Part shown: positions 40,110-48,820 of the stretch, piece by piece
How the letters are laid out: each line of letters starts with the position of its first letter
Numbering within the stretch: position 1 is the stretch's first letter
From: a virus
Virus record (IMG/VR): IMGVR_UViG_3300043446_005562
Coordinates: 186,001 to 250,000 of that record
Strand: one strand, 5' to 3'
DNA: 64,000 bases
Made by a program: the position numbers and the translations under genes
Notes under the pieces: generated by a model
What the model was told of the DNA's origin: nothing
Seen by the model: only the letters and a program-made list of their open reading frames with translations
Databases searched by the model: none

Positions 40110-40742
40110 TTAGTCTTGAGTCTGGGCTTCCAGGAAAGAAACTACGTCAGAGTAAATTGTCTCTTTATCTGAATTGCTTACGTCCAGCTCATCAAGCAAA
40201 TATCCGCGTTCTGGCACCAGCCTGTTAAAATCGTAGTCCGGTCCGCTACGGCCAAAGAATTCGCCGTGAACTCTAATGTCCCCTGTGTGCGTGACCTCAA
40301 GGGAAGTTTTAGCATAAACGCTATCCCAATTGTATTCCATCTGACGGCGACATGCGTCTTCATACTCGTATTCGGTCATCTGCTTGTCTTCATCGTGAAC
40401 CAAATCCTCTTGGCCCAGCATTCGGATTGCATCTGCTTGAGAACCCGAAGACAATACGTATTCGTCAAACGCAGCCGAAAACCAATTCGCAAGATCATAG
40501 TCATAAAGTCTAATCCATTGGTATCGCGGTATTCTATCAAATCCAGAGTTTGATAGTAGCAGCATTTGAACATAATCCTCCTCATCAATAAAAATTGAAC
40601 TCTCGCCTGTCTCCCTAACCAGGCTTGCCGCTCTGTGCTCCAGTCTAGTCAATTCGTCAGTAAGACCCAATTGAGCAAGGCGGCCTAATCTGTCCTCGTT
40701 CTCGGTTATGAATTGATTAAATCTCTTAAGGGAATGATTCAC
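40110..40742 (-). CDS. Putative internal head protein with capsid-targeting leader
   Basis: 210 residues, acidic. Begins NHSLKRFNQFITENED, with predicted cleavage after I-T-E. RLAQLGL follows at ~20-26, like the RLKxLGL stretch in other virion-type proteins here. Tyr/Asp-rich body with no recognised fold. Directly after the gene at 40743 (no gap), hence one late transcript from 41415. Confidence 0.6.
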   Translation of the reverse strand: MNHSLKRFNQFITENEDRLGRLAQLGLTDELTRLEHRAASLVRETGESSIFIDEEDYVQMLLLSNSGFDRIPRYQWIRLYDYDLANWFSAAFDEYVLSSGSQADAIRMLGQEDLVHDEDKQMTEYEYEDACRRQMEYNWDSVYAKTSLEVTHTGDIRVHGEFFGRSGPDYDFNRLVPERGYLLDELDVSNSDKETIYSDVVSFLEAQTQD

Positions 40743-41396
40743 TTAGTATCTGCGTAATTTTGCTAGGGCTCTTTTAGCCGCTTCACCGCGCTCGCGAATG
40801 TTGTCCTTTTCCTCTTGTGACATGTGTTTGTACTGTGCATGCTCAGGATCGGAACCCCAACGCTCAAGGTGATCTAGCGCGCTAACGTCTTGTCGATAGC
40901 CGTGTACCAAATCATCATTGCTGTCGCCCTCTTCATTGCGGCCTCTACGGTAAGGATAATTACCAGCTCCCTTATGATAACGGCCGTATTCGTACACCTC
41001 ATCATTTGGATCGTACTCGTCCTCGTCGTACCAGGTCGCGGGATCAAACTCTTCAGCAACTGCTCTGGTAAATTTTGGATCGGTTTGCAAAAATTCAATG
41101 GCTGAGTCAATTTCAGCCGGATCAGAGGTTTCAACGTATTCGTCGCCTTGTGCAACAGCCAACTGTAGATTGGCAATATTGAAGTCTGAAATTCCATAGA
41201 AATCGCCAAGCTCATGAAAGCCATGGCCCTCTTCTCTCTGTGATGGCGTGTATTCGGTTTCGCCCTCTACCTCGGCTGTGCAAATATAATCACGGCCGTC
41301 CATTGTGAATTCAAAATCTTCAACGGTAATCATTTGGGGTCCGCCGTGATGAGATTCATTCACGAATTGGCCGAAATTTGCTACAAAATTCTTCAT
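40743..41396 (-). CDS. Putative internal head protein with capsid-targeting leader
   Basis: 217 residues, acidic and Tyr/His-rich. Starts MKNFVANFGQFVNESHHGG, predicted cleavage after V-N-E. The C-terminal third is charged and helical (YKHMSQEEKDNIRERGEAAK). Late motif GATAAATAA 18 bases upstream. Paired with the next gene, as internal proteins often are. Confidence 0.6.
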   Translation of the reverse strand: MKNFVANFGQFVNESHHGGPQMITVEDFEFTMDGRDYICTAEVEGETEYTPSQREEGHGFHELGDFYGISDFNIANLQLAVAQGDEYVETSDPAEIDSAIEFLQTDPKFTRAVAEEFDPATWYDEDEYDPNDEVYEYGRYHKGAGNYPYRRGRNEEGDSNDDLVHGYRQDVSALDHLERWGSDPEHAQYKHMSQEEKDNIRERGEAAKRALAKLRRY

Positions 41397-41414
41397 TAAG
41401 TAATATCTTTCTTG

Positions 41415-41423
41415 TTATTTATC
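41415..41423 (-). promoter_or_regulatory. T4-like late promoter motif
   Basis: GATAAATAA on the minus strand, 18 bases before the ATG at 41396, at the stop codon of the gene 41415-41672. Confidence 0.55.
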
Positions 41424-41672
41424 CAAGACTCTGTCTATTACTTCAATAGAAATGTATCCATCAGGAGAGTCCCGTTTGACCCGAATGGTCATTTCCGAAT
41501 GACCTCTAACAAAGAGCACATCGTCAACCGCTTCCGCCAGATCATCCGTACACAGGTTTGGGTGCACAATGCCCGGCTGATATGGATCCGTTTCAATCTT
41601 TTCGGTGAATTCCGCAACAAGCCGCTTAAGCTCTTCTTGCTCGGCCCGACTTCTAAATTCCGACCCTTTCAT
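41415..41672 (-). CDS. Small hypothetical protein
   Basis: 85 residues, charged helical N-terminal half (RAEQEELKRLVAEFTEKI) and beta C-terminus. Not recognised. Four bases from the 209-residue gene upstream. Confidence 0.5.
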   Translation of the reverse strand: MKGSEFRSRAEQEELKRLVAEFTEKIETDPYQPGIVHPNLCTDDLAEAVDDVLFVRGHSEMTIRVKRDSPDGYISIEVIDRVLDK

Positions 41673-41676
41673 TGGA

Positions 41677-42306
41677 TTAGCCTACGTATTTTGCAAAATT
41701 CGCTGCCGCAATCTGAGCCTCTTCATAGGTCTTGATTACCTTGGCCCCGCGTTGTCTAAAAGGAATGTGGCCGACTGCCCACTCGTTGAGAGTCTGACCT
41801 TCTGGAATTTCACCAAGGTGCTTTGCAAAGTATCTTTCGTACTGTAAAAGCTCATCATCGCCCGGCACCCAAGTTGCATCGAATAGGCGATCACCTTTGC
41901 CGAAGGCACAGGCCGCTCTATGCGAATAACCAACCCATTGTTTGGTCGATTTCTTCCACGCGGTGAATACGTGAGTTCCCTTTTTGGCAGTAAGACCGTT
42001 CTTGAGATACCAATAGCCTCTCTCCAAATCGCCAACGTATCCGCCGTCTGGGTGCATGCACGAGTTTTCTAGAGAGTGCTCGCCTTTCGGCCCAAAGGTA
42101 TGAGTTTCAATTCTTAAACCTGTTGTGTTCAGAATTGACGCGATTGCTTCCGGTCTGGGTTCACGAGTATCGATTCGACTTACCAACTTGGTAAAGCCCA
42201 AGTTTAGATGAACCTTGTTTAATTTGTTTGAACCGCTCGAATAGTGAGGGTGCTTTTCAAATTTTAGCCTGATTTTGCCCGAGTAGGGCGTTTGATTCTT
42301 TATCAT
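41677..42306 (-). CDS. Hypothetical protein
   Basis: 209 residues, basic, with an N-terminal beta region (GKIRLKFEKHPHYSSG) and His/Trp/Gly-rich middle (HPDGGYVGDLERGYWYLKNG). Not assigned; no signal peptide. In the same operon as the DUF2452 gene. Confidence 0.5.
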   Translation of the reverse strand: MIKNQTPYSGKIRLKFEKHPHYSSGSNKLNKVHLNLGFTKLVSRIDTREPRPEAIASILNTTGLRIETHTFGPKGEHSLENSCMHPDGGYVGDLERGYWYLKNGLTAKKGTHVFTAWKKSTKQWVGYSHRAACAFGKGDRLFDATWVPGDDELLQYERYFAKHLGEIPEGQTLNEWAVGHIPFRQRGAKVIKTYEEAQIAAANFAKYVG

Positions 42307-42317
42307 GTTATCTGTTT

Positions 42318-42689
42318 TTAAATTTTATTCCATTTGTTATTGGAGTCTAGCACAAAACTGCCGATCCATTCATAAGACCATTCGGTTGGATTTATCATCG
42401 ACAAAAATAGGTTAGAGTCCCGACCAACATAGAGATGATAGGCTTGACCTATGATGGGTTCAAATGCAAATTTAGCATTGTAGACCAATTCGTTCCATTT
42501 GTACTCTTCAACCAATTTTTGATACTCGGCCTTTAGCTCATTGAACTTTGTCTGCAAGCTGGCATTTGCCTTGACCGAGCTCCTGGCCTTCCATGCGCTG
42601 ATGTCTTCTATCTTGATTGCCGGCGCTCCAACATTACTTGCATAGGGTAAAAGCCCCGGATTATCAGCTACATTGTCTGGCTTTTTCAT
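42318..42689 (-). CDS. DUF2452 family protein
   Basis: 123 residues. Core features of the family are clear: NPGLLPYASNVGAPAI (9-24), a helical middle, YNAKFAFEPIIGQAYHLY and NPTEWSYEWIGSF. Found in Bacteroidota genomes and animals; biochemical role unknown. Immediately downstream of tRNA-Ser on the minus strand. Confidence 0.82.
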   Translation of the reverse strand: MKKPDNVADNPGLLPYASNVGAPAIKIEDISAWKARSSVKANASLQTKFNELKAEYQKLVEEYKWNELVYNAKFAFEPIIGQAYHLYVGRDSNLFLSMINPTEWSYEWIGSFVLDSNNKWNKI

Positions 42690-42699
42690 TGATACTATT

Positions 42700-42787
42700 T
42701 GGCGGAGAGGGAGGGATTCGAACCCCCGTTAGCTTTCACTAAAACGGTTTTCAAGACCGCCGCATTCGACCGCTCTGCCACCTCTCC
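42700..42787 (-). tRNA. tRNA-Ser (UGA)
   Basis: Type II; acceptor GGAGAGG/CCTCTCC, anticodon loop CTTGAAA, long variable arm. CCA encoded. A promoter-like AGTATAAT is at 42799-42804. Confidence 0.94.
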
Positions 42788-42798
42788 TGATTTATTAT

Positions 42799-42804
42799 AT
42801 TATA
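42799..42804 (-). promoter_or_regulatory. Promoter for tRNA-Ser
   Basis: Minus-strand GTAGTATAATATAATAAA, 12 bases before the 5' end of tRNA-Ser. Confidence 0.45.
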
Positions 42805-42823
42805 CTACCTTAGTCAAAAAAAT

Positions 42824-43819
42824 TTACGGATAGGGTTCAATATAATTTTCTATTTGATCTACCGATTTACTAAAGACTAAGAGATCATTATCGTAAACCT
42901 CAAATTTTGAAACTCCGCCCCTAATTTCGTTAAAGGTCCATTCACCGTCTATTGTAAAAGTATGCTCAAAAATTTCGTAATTTGAAAAATCGCCGTAGAC
43001 CTTTACCTTTCTGCGTAGAGTGGAATTTTTTCTATTCAAAGAGAATAATATGGTTTGGTCCCCGTATTTGTAAACATCGGTTGAACACTCATGCATTGAT
43101 TCCGGCAAATGAGAATTGGAAATAGACTGATTCCACACAGTATCGTTCAATACTTCAGCCAAATCATTCTCGATGTAAATTTGATCCTTGTCTAATTTAC
43201 TAATGTAATGATACATCAATTTTTCAACAGTAACAAAATCCTGATTACCGTATTCTCTGTTCAATAAATCTGAGTAATCCTGCTCATTTTTTATCTCTGG
43301 AAAGTTATCTAGAAAAAAGTCAATTTCGCTGAAAAAATATTGAAAAGTATTTACCTTAGCTGGCTCATTGATGTAAAATTTGGCCTTTTTACCCGCAGCT
43401 GCACACGCAAGTGGAGTGTCGATAAAATCTTGCAAAGTTCTTTCACCAATCAAAGTATCATATTCAATTCGTCTAAAATGGGTGTAACCTAGGTCCTTTG
43501 CCAGTTTTAAACTTCTGAATAGATTTATGAGCACCGACAGTCCATGCTTTTGAGTGTGAACTTGTAGAGTAAAAAATTTTAGGTCATTAACTACTCTCCA
43601 CAATAAAAATCTCTCATAATTCTCGTATTTGCCTTCAAATAGAGTATTACTCTTGTCGTAGAAAAGATAGTCAACTCGTTCGGCAATGCTTTTATCCAGC
43701 ACACTATTTGTAATCAACAGAACTGGATCAATTGGATTCACCCTATTCAAAAAATTAATCAGCAATTCGTGTTGTTGGTCCCGATCCACGAATGCATCTA
43801 TGATTGTTATTGTCTTCAT
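42824..43819 (-). CDS. Glycosyltransferase-like protein, paralogue A
   Basis: 331 residues. The N-terminal part ([20 protein letters not shown], then LFYDKSN) and the [11 protein letters not shown] segment share a layout with the protein at 46348 (LLIMSHCP...VDFVIYDRFN...VEYDLLPE). Together they resemble GT-A-like proteins in phage and bacterial glycan clusters, the EYD acting as DxD-like metal site. C-terminal beta domain ~230-331. First letters of a co-translated island; overlaps the FkbM gene by 4 bases. Confidence 0.55.
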   Translation of the reverse strand: MKTITIIDAFVDRDQQHELLINFLNRVNPIDPVLLITNSVLDKSIAERVDYLFYDKSNTLFEGKYENYERFLLWRVVNDLKFFTLQVHTQKHGLSVLINLFRSLKLAKDLGYTHFRRIEYDTLIGERTLQDFIDTPLACAAAGKKAKFYINEPAKVNTFQYFFSEIDFFLDNFPEIKNEQDYSDLLNREYGNQDFVTVEKLMYHYISKLDKDQIYIENDLAEVLNDTVWNQSISNSHLPESMHECSTDVYKYGDQTILFSLNRKNSTLRRKVKVYGDFSNYEIFEHTFTIDGEWTFNEIRGGVSKFEVYDNDLLVFSKSVDQIENYIEPYP

Positions 43820-44661
43820 TGTTTTATAGCTAATGTATCAATACCAAATTCAATGATTTTATAATTTAAACTCTGTAAATAGTCAATACACGGTTGATAA
43901 GTATTTATGAATTTAGCATGTTCATTTTCAAAAATAATGAATTTGGGCAAGTACTTTAAGCCCATAATCAATTCAGCATCATAACCTTCAATATCAGTAT
44001 GCAGCCAATCGTACTCTTGATAGTTATTGGACTCAATGAGTTCATTTATTGAAACGCTTTGCCTTTTTTCGGTCAAGATCTCTTCGTCTTTCAAGAATCG
44101 CTGATTTACCTGCTTCACGACCGAGTCTGTGTATCCCGCTCCGCCCGTGTGCCATTCAATTAATCCACCGTCTACTGTTACAATTTCGTTTACCAGGGTA
44201 CAGTTGGCTAGGCCATCATAATTTTTTTGTAACTCTTTAAATTGAGGCTCGGAACCCTCTATGATTATGCAATCTGTGTCTTGATCCCTTACCGATTGTA
44301 CCCAATGTCCCCAAACTCCATTGTGAGATCCTATAACAATGCCTTTGGTATTCTTGTTATATTTACAATAGAAATTAAAGAATTTGTCCAAATCTCCACC
44401 GTCGTATAGCGAATTGTATTCTCTGGTAAAAATAACATTTCTCTGTTGATCCATGACAGTTATGTTCCATCTACTATTGCCGCCGCCATTCCATTCTGAC
44501 CAGTGGCCTGGTAACAATTGAGTTTCCCAGCCCTCTCCAGCCAGATCATTGAAACTAACGATCAGGGGTTCTTTTATTATGAGAGCCAGCGCAGGATCTA
44601 ATTCTATTTTAAATGTAAAAAGCTCAGGATTCTGCTGATTGTGCAATTTAAAGTGTATCAT
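43816..44661 (-). CDS. FkbM-family methyltransferase
   Basis: 281 residues. SAM-binding region CIIIEGSEPQFKELQKNY, then SVSINELIE and DWLHTDIEGYDAELIMGL, the FkbM signature where IEG/EGYD follows the core strand. Likely O-methylates a sugar hydroxyl. ATGA overlap with the neighbouring gene. A TATACTATG-type promoter may lie just upstream. Confidence 0.8.
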   Translation of the reverse strand: MIHFKLHNQQNPELFTFKIELDPALALIIKEPLIVSFNDLAGEGWETQLLPGHWSEWNGGGNSRWNITVMDQQRNVIFTREYNSLYDGGDLDKFFNFYCKYNKNTKGIVIGSHNGVWGHWVQSVRDQDTDCIIIEGSEPQFKELQKNYDGLANCTLVNEIVTVDGGLIEWHTGGAGYTDSVVKQVNQRFLKDEEILTEKRQSVSINELIESNNYQEYDWLHTDIEGYDAELIMGLKYLPKFIIFENEHAKFINTYQPCIDYLQSLNYKIIEFGIDTLAIKQ

Positions 44662-44735
44662 AGTATATTGTTTGTTTTATTAGCGTTTGGTTCTTTATTT
44701 TACTATTAATAATGATAAGGATCTTATCCATTTTA

Positions 44736-45638
44736 TTAGAGTAATTTTTCTTCCCAGTACTGCACGAAACTGTTTATAGTTTTTTGATCTATTTTTTCCA
44801 ATTCCTGTAAATGATTTCTAACCAAGCCGACCGTATCATTAGCCCATTTTAAATCATCTAAGCCATAGGCTACTCCAAACATTTGAGTAGGATTGCTTAA
44901 TCTATATTCCAACGGAGTAGTGTTTTTGTCCGGATTCAATATTATTGATTTACAACCGCATAAAGCGGCCGCTGCAGTAATATATGATTTAGAATCAAAT
45001 GTGACCAAATACTCAAATTTATTAAATTCATCGGATAGTTCACTGAATTTACCATCAAGCATCAAACTAGTTAAATTTTTTGCATTGAATTTATCAACAA
45101 AATCTAAACCCCAGTCTGGAGTGTACTTATGATTGATAAAACAAAAACCATTTCTTTTAGCGTTTTTGCTAGTGTACGTTTCTAATTTATAGTCAGTTAC
45201 AATTAATTTTTGCTGTTTTATATTTTTTGGTACAAAAAAGGATCCATAATTGTATATTAGATCAGTTTCGTCATAACTTTTCCATTTTTCATGATCATCA
45301 TGTAAAATCCATCTACACGTATGTATTGTTCCAAATGGATTGTGCCACGTATTTTGGTTGTATATTGAAATGGTTTTATGTAGATCATACGCAAACGGCT
45401 CCCAACTAAACTCCGAATCCCAAGGATTACCTTTTTCTTCAGTCTTTGAAGTTGGAATCGTATTAATATTTTCATGGGGATAGCACGGTTCATCAAAAAC
45501 ATATACAATGTGTCCTCGATTTGCTAACTCATAGGCCAGTTTGTGAACTGCGATTGAACCTCCCCTATTTTCAAAACCAATAGAACATAGCGTATCAACG
45601 ATAAATGTTAGCTTTCCTTCCTCGTTTTTTAAAAGCAT
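44736..45638 (-). CDS. Glycosyltransferase-like (GT-B type)
   Basis: 300 residues. The N-terminus (ENRGGSIAVHKLAYELANRG) is typical of GT-B enzymes that gate a donor/acceptor cleft; the C-terminal part has KFEYLVTFDSKSYITAAAAL and a Cys-x-Ser/Thr-x-x-x-N-type donor site (GCKSIILNPD). Family not certain. In an AT-richer stretch than most of the window. Confidence 0.6.
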   Translation of the reverse strand: MLLKNEEGKLTFIVDTLCSIGFENRGGSIAVHKLAYELANRGHIVYVFDEPCYPHENINTIPTSKTEEKGNPWDSEFSWEPFAYDLHKTISIYNQNTWHNPFGTIHTCRWILHDDHEKWKSYDETDLIYNYGSFFVPKNIKQQKLIVTDYKLETYTSKNAKRNGFCFINHKYTPDWGLDFVDKFNAKNLTSLMLDGKFSELSDEFNKFEYLVTFDSKSYITAAAALCGCKSIILNPDKNTTPLEYRLSNPTQMFGVAYGLDDLKWANDTVGLVRNHLQELEKIDQKTINSFVQYWEEKLL

Positions 45639-45640
45639 AG

Positions 45641-46351
45641 TTATTTTTTCTTTAAGACTATTTTTAAGTTATCATAGTGATCGTAGTGATTACCAATTAA
45701 CTCCCATTCTATTCTGCCAGCCAGCGCCTCTTGATATAGATGTGCGCCCTTGCCGATCATTGGATATTGAATAGCTACATTACTCTCGGTTCCATTCTGA
45801 AACCATTGTAGCAAACTATTATTTCTCCAATTGTCATCAATTATTATGATACTGCCAGGTTTCATCAGCCTCTCGATTGCTGTGAATTCTTTCCATACAT
45901 GAAGCGCGCTCGGAAAAGGATCGAACAGCTGAAAATCATAACTATCTAGATGAATGATATTTGGGATGATTGGAGGAGTCTTCAAGAATTCTATTGAGTC
46001 TTGACAATAGGTTTTGTACTTTAGATTAGGTAGTTGAGTTTTAAAAATAATTTCACTATTTTCGCAGGCTGACTGATCTAGATCGACCGAATGCATTTGC
46101 CCACCGTATTGATCTATTGCGTGCGCAAAAAATAATCCAAATAGTCCATACTCCAGATGACCACTAACGCCAGTTTCTATTAAATTAATTTCGTCAAATT
46201 GAAAATTCTCGGAAAGACAATCGACTAGTGTGTTCATCTGACGTACTCTTAACTGATATCCCTTATGATTATAATAGTCTTCTACCTTATCCTCAAGATA
46301 TTGATTGTACTGTACAATTGAATTCAATAGGATCTGCTTCAAATTTTTCAT
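45641..46351 (-). CDS. SAM-dependent methyltransferase-like
   Basis: 236 residues. Motif I-like LIETGVSGHLEYGLFG, an acidic strand end MHSVDLDQSAC, QDSIEFLKT, and IIHLDSYDF then GSIIIIDDNW. The arrangement is that of class I methyltransferases acting on sugars. Coupled to the following gene by a 4-base overlap. Confidence 0.7.
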   Translation of the reverse strand: MKNLKQILLNSIVQYNQYLEDKVEDYYNHKGYQLRVRQMNTLVDCLSENFQFDEINLIETGVSGHLEYGLFGLFFAHAIDQYGGQMHSVDLDQSACENSEIIFKTQLPNLKYKTYCQDSIEFLKTPPIIPNIIHLDSYDFQLFDPFPSALHVWKEFTAIERLMKPGSIIIIDDNWRNNSLLQWFQNGTESNVAIQYPMIGKGAHLYQEALAGRIEWELIGNHYDHYDNLKIVLKKK

Positions 46352-47325
46352 GATGTAATTTGATTTTTTTGAATAAGGAAGTTTTTACTTTTGAACAACT
46401 CTAAATTAGTTTCATTTAATTCTACCGACTTGGTTAGAGTATCATCAATATAAATTTTTATCTTGATAGGCAAAGTCATTTCACAAAGTCTTGTCATTGT
46501 CCACGACGATGGCGGCGGACACGAGTATGTACGAATAGTATCGTTGACTGAAACTGCAATATTATAGTTTCCGCCATGCTCATTGTAGATGAACAGCTCT
46601 AAATGATCAGCTGTCGTATTGTATATTGGAATGACCCAATTCAGGCCTCTAGAATTATGAGAATCTATTAAATCTATTTTTCCAGAAATTTTGACCAGAT
46701 TCGAAACATCATAATGATACACACTTCGGTTGTTTGAGACTAGTCTTGAAAAAATATGCTCAGTATGTTTGGATTCAGATTCACGTAACTCATTGATGAT
46801 TTTTTCATTAGTCATTGGTGATTCAATTTCTAGATTGTCTACTCGAAAAGCCCAGTATGGGCCATGCGTCCAACCTATTTCAAAGTCTCTGACTAAAACC
46901 GTATCGTAATCTATTAATATTTTACTTGCATCAGTGATAGCTTTAAGATTCTCTGGCAGTAAATCGTACTCAACATAGTGTAAATTTCGATAGCCATTGA
47001 ATTTTGCAAAATTAATTGAATTATAGATCATTCCGTATACGGCCAAATGAGTGCTCTTTGAGAAGATCAATGTTGAATTTATAAAAAAATCAGGGTGATT
47101 AAATTCAAAAGAATTTGTAAGATCAAAGTCTTCAAGAATATTGTTGAATCTATCGTATATTACAAAATCAACAAGTTCACAAAAGGTTTCACCAATTGGG
47201 CAATGACTCATTATCAATAAATCGTAAGACTTTCGATAGTCCTGTAATTTTAATAATAACTCAAGTAAGATTTGCCTTTTTTCCGGAGTCGGACAGTGCG
47301 CCGAAATTGCTATTAGTTCTTTCAT
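46348..47325 (-). CDS. Glycosyltransferase-like protein, paralogue B
   Basis: 325 residues. SYDLLIMSHCPIGETF, VDFVIYDRFNNIL and HYVEYDLLPENL parallel the gene at 42824 and phage-type GT-A proteins. The middle (WTHGPYWAFRVDNLEI) could bind the acceptor. C-terminal beta domain. ATGA overlaps on both sides. Confidence 0.55.
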   Translation of the reverse strand: MKELIAISAHCPTPEKRQILLELLLKLQDYRKSYDLLIMSHCPIGETFCELVDFVIYDRFNNILEDFDLTNSFEFNHPDFFINSTLIFSKSTHLAVYGMIYNSINFAKFNGYRNLHYVEYDLLPENLKAITDASKILIDYDTVLVRDFEIGWTHGPYWAFRVDNLEIESPMTNEKIINELRESESKHTEHIFSRLVSNNRSVYHYDVSNLVKISGKIDLIDSHNSRGLNWVIPIYNTTADHLELFIYNEHGGNYNIAVSVNDTIRTYSCPPPSSWTMTRLCEMTLPIKIKIYIDDTLTKSVELNETNLELFKSKNFLIQKNQITS

Positions 47326-47918
47326 ACTTTAAGAGCGGGAGTTCCAATATAGGTTCCAGGTTGATCGATATTTTTAGTTACGCCAGCGTTCATTCCAATT
47401 ACAGCATCATCACATACTGATAATTTTTGTTTGATACATGATCGAGTACCGAAGTAAACTCGATTACCGATCGTTTCATTTCCTGAAATTTGTACACCTG
47501 GTGCAGTTGTAAAATAATCTCCGATTATGCAATCATGACCGATTGTAGTTATTAAATTTATGTGAGCGTGTTTACCTATTTTTACATTAGTTGTTATTAT
47601 AGAGCCAGCGCAAATAATGCTACCTTCCCCAATTTCAACGTCCGGCCCATGAATTTGAGCGGACGAATTGATGTGAGTAAAAAATTTAGTATTGGCTGGC
47701 AAACTTTCTACGATTCGCTGTCTGTGATTTGAGTCAGCTATTGCGACGACTAACGTATATTCAAGAGGATCAAATTTAGATAGAGGTAGAATCAGTGGAT
47801 CACTTCCATTAAAGTATGCATCATCTACGAAAAAAACCGTATTTTCTCGTTCACTCGGGTTTAGACTCCAGTATACTTCTCTACCAAATCCTCCTGCTCC
47901 AACTATTCCCTTTCTCAT
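47322..47918 (-). CDS. NeuD-family sugar O/N-acyltransferase
   Basis: 198 residues. N-terminal nucleotide-binding-like GAGGFGREVYW (7-17), then left-handed beta-helix hexapeptide repeats (IGEGSIICAGSIITTNVKIG, NLITTIGHDCIIGDY) with the catalytic His in IGHD. Acylates an amino sugar, the amino group being likely placed by the adjacent aminotransferase (4-base overlap). Confidence 0.9.
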   Translation of the reverse strand: MRKGIVGAGGFGREVYWSLNPSERENTVFFVDDAYFNGSDPLILPLSKFDPLEYTLVVAIADSNHRQRIVESLPANTKFFTHINSSAQIHGPDVEIGEGSIICAGSIITTNVKIGKHAHINLITTIGHDCIIGDYFTTAPGVQISGNETIGNRVYFGTRSCIKQKLSVCDDAVIGMNAGVTKNIDQPGTYIGTPALKV

Positions 47919-48544
47919 TGATTATAAATTTCAAATTTTGATAGATCCGGATATGGCAATTCTAGATCTGCCTGTTTTTTCTTGGAACCATCGAGATTGT
48001 AAAACTGATTCATTAATAAAAGACCTCGAGCCGCCAGTTCAGGCATCATGTAAAAATTCCAACCGAGCATGTCAAAGTGATCATCATGATACGAACACTC
48101 TCTACGACCAGAATATCTTGCACGTTTGAACCAATGATATGCTTCTAAGTTATCGGTTAAGATTGCACCGCCCTTACTTAATTTGAAGTGCTTGTACGGC
48201 CCAGTGAATGAAATACACATGTGAGTGCCGGGCTTGTACATGTCAGCAGTGAAGCTCAGTGCTGAATCCCAAACTCGGGTTGGTTCTAGTTGATACGCGC
48301 CTTTGATTGTTTTGCCCTCAACTGGTCTAAATTTAACCTTTGCACCAGCGTGAATGATTTCGCATGGGACTGAAGGATAGGTTCTGGCCGGAATGGTTAT
48401 CTCCTGACCAGTAACTTTTTCATAGTAGAGCGCAAGGAATAGAGCATTACTTTGATTATCCACAGTAATACAGTAAGGTGCACCAGTGTAGTCACATAAA
48501 GCTTTTTCAAAGTCTTCGGTTATTTTATAGACACCATTTGCCAT
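47915..48544 (-). CDS. Compact DegT/DnrJ/EryC1-type aminotransferase
   Basis: 209 residues, about half the usual ~370. The PLP domain is present: CITVDNQSNALFLALYY, TIPARTYPSVP, W-D-S-A-LSF and CISFTGPYKHFKLSKGGAIL with a candidate Schiff-base Lys in PYK/LSK. The C-terminal small domain is nearly absent. Would aminate a keto-sugar. Either a streamlined phage form or partly degenerate. Confidence 0.7.
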   Translation of the reverse strand: MANGVYKITEDFEKALCDYTGAPYCITVDNQSNALFLALYYEKVTGQEITIPARTYPSVPCEIIHAGAKVKFRPVEGKTIKGAYQLEPTRVWDSALSFTADMYKPGTHMCISFTGPYKHFKLSKGGAILTDNLEAYHWFKRARYSGRRECSYHDDHFDMLGWNFYMMPELAARGLLLMNQFYNLDGSKKKQADLELPYPDLSKFEIYNQ

Positions 48545-48589
48545 AATTAATTTGTTTTAGATATTTTACTCCAAAGACCTTGTCGGTTT

Positions 48590-48820
48590 TTAGAAAGGTC
48601 TCTCCCCAATTAGGGCTTCTCTGTGCCAGAGCGGAGTTCGATATTGAATCAGTTTGTCAACCATTTCTCGAATTGGCATGCCGAATTTTTGACACCGATC
48701 CGAGATGGGACGATCATCGTCTCCTTCCGGTTGTAACCACTCCTCGTAAAAGAAACCTAGTGCATGATCGTGACCATACACTAGGAGTTTGTCAGCTGCG
48801 CGTTTTGTGTATCTGCTCAT
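48590..48820 (-). CDS. Small hypothetical protein
   Basis: 76 residues, no recognised motif; Arg/His/Asp-rich. ATGA-coupled to the phosphoesterase gene at 48817. Confidence 0.5.
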   Translation of the reverse strand: MSRYTKRAADKLLVYGHDHALGFFYEEWLQPEGDDDRPISDRCQKFGMPIREMVDKLIQYRTPLWHREALIGERPF

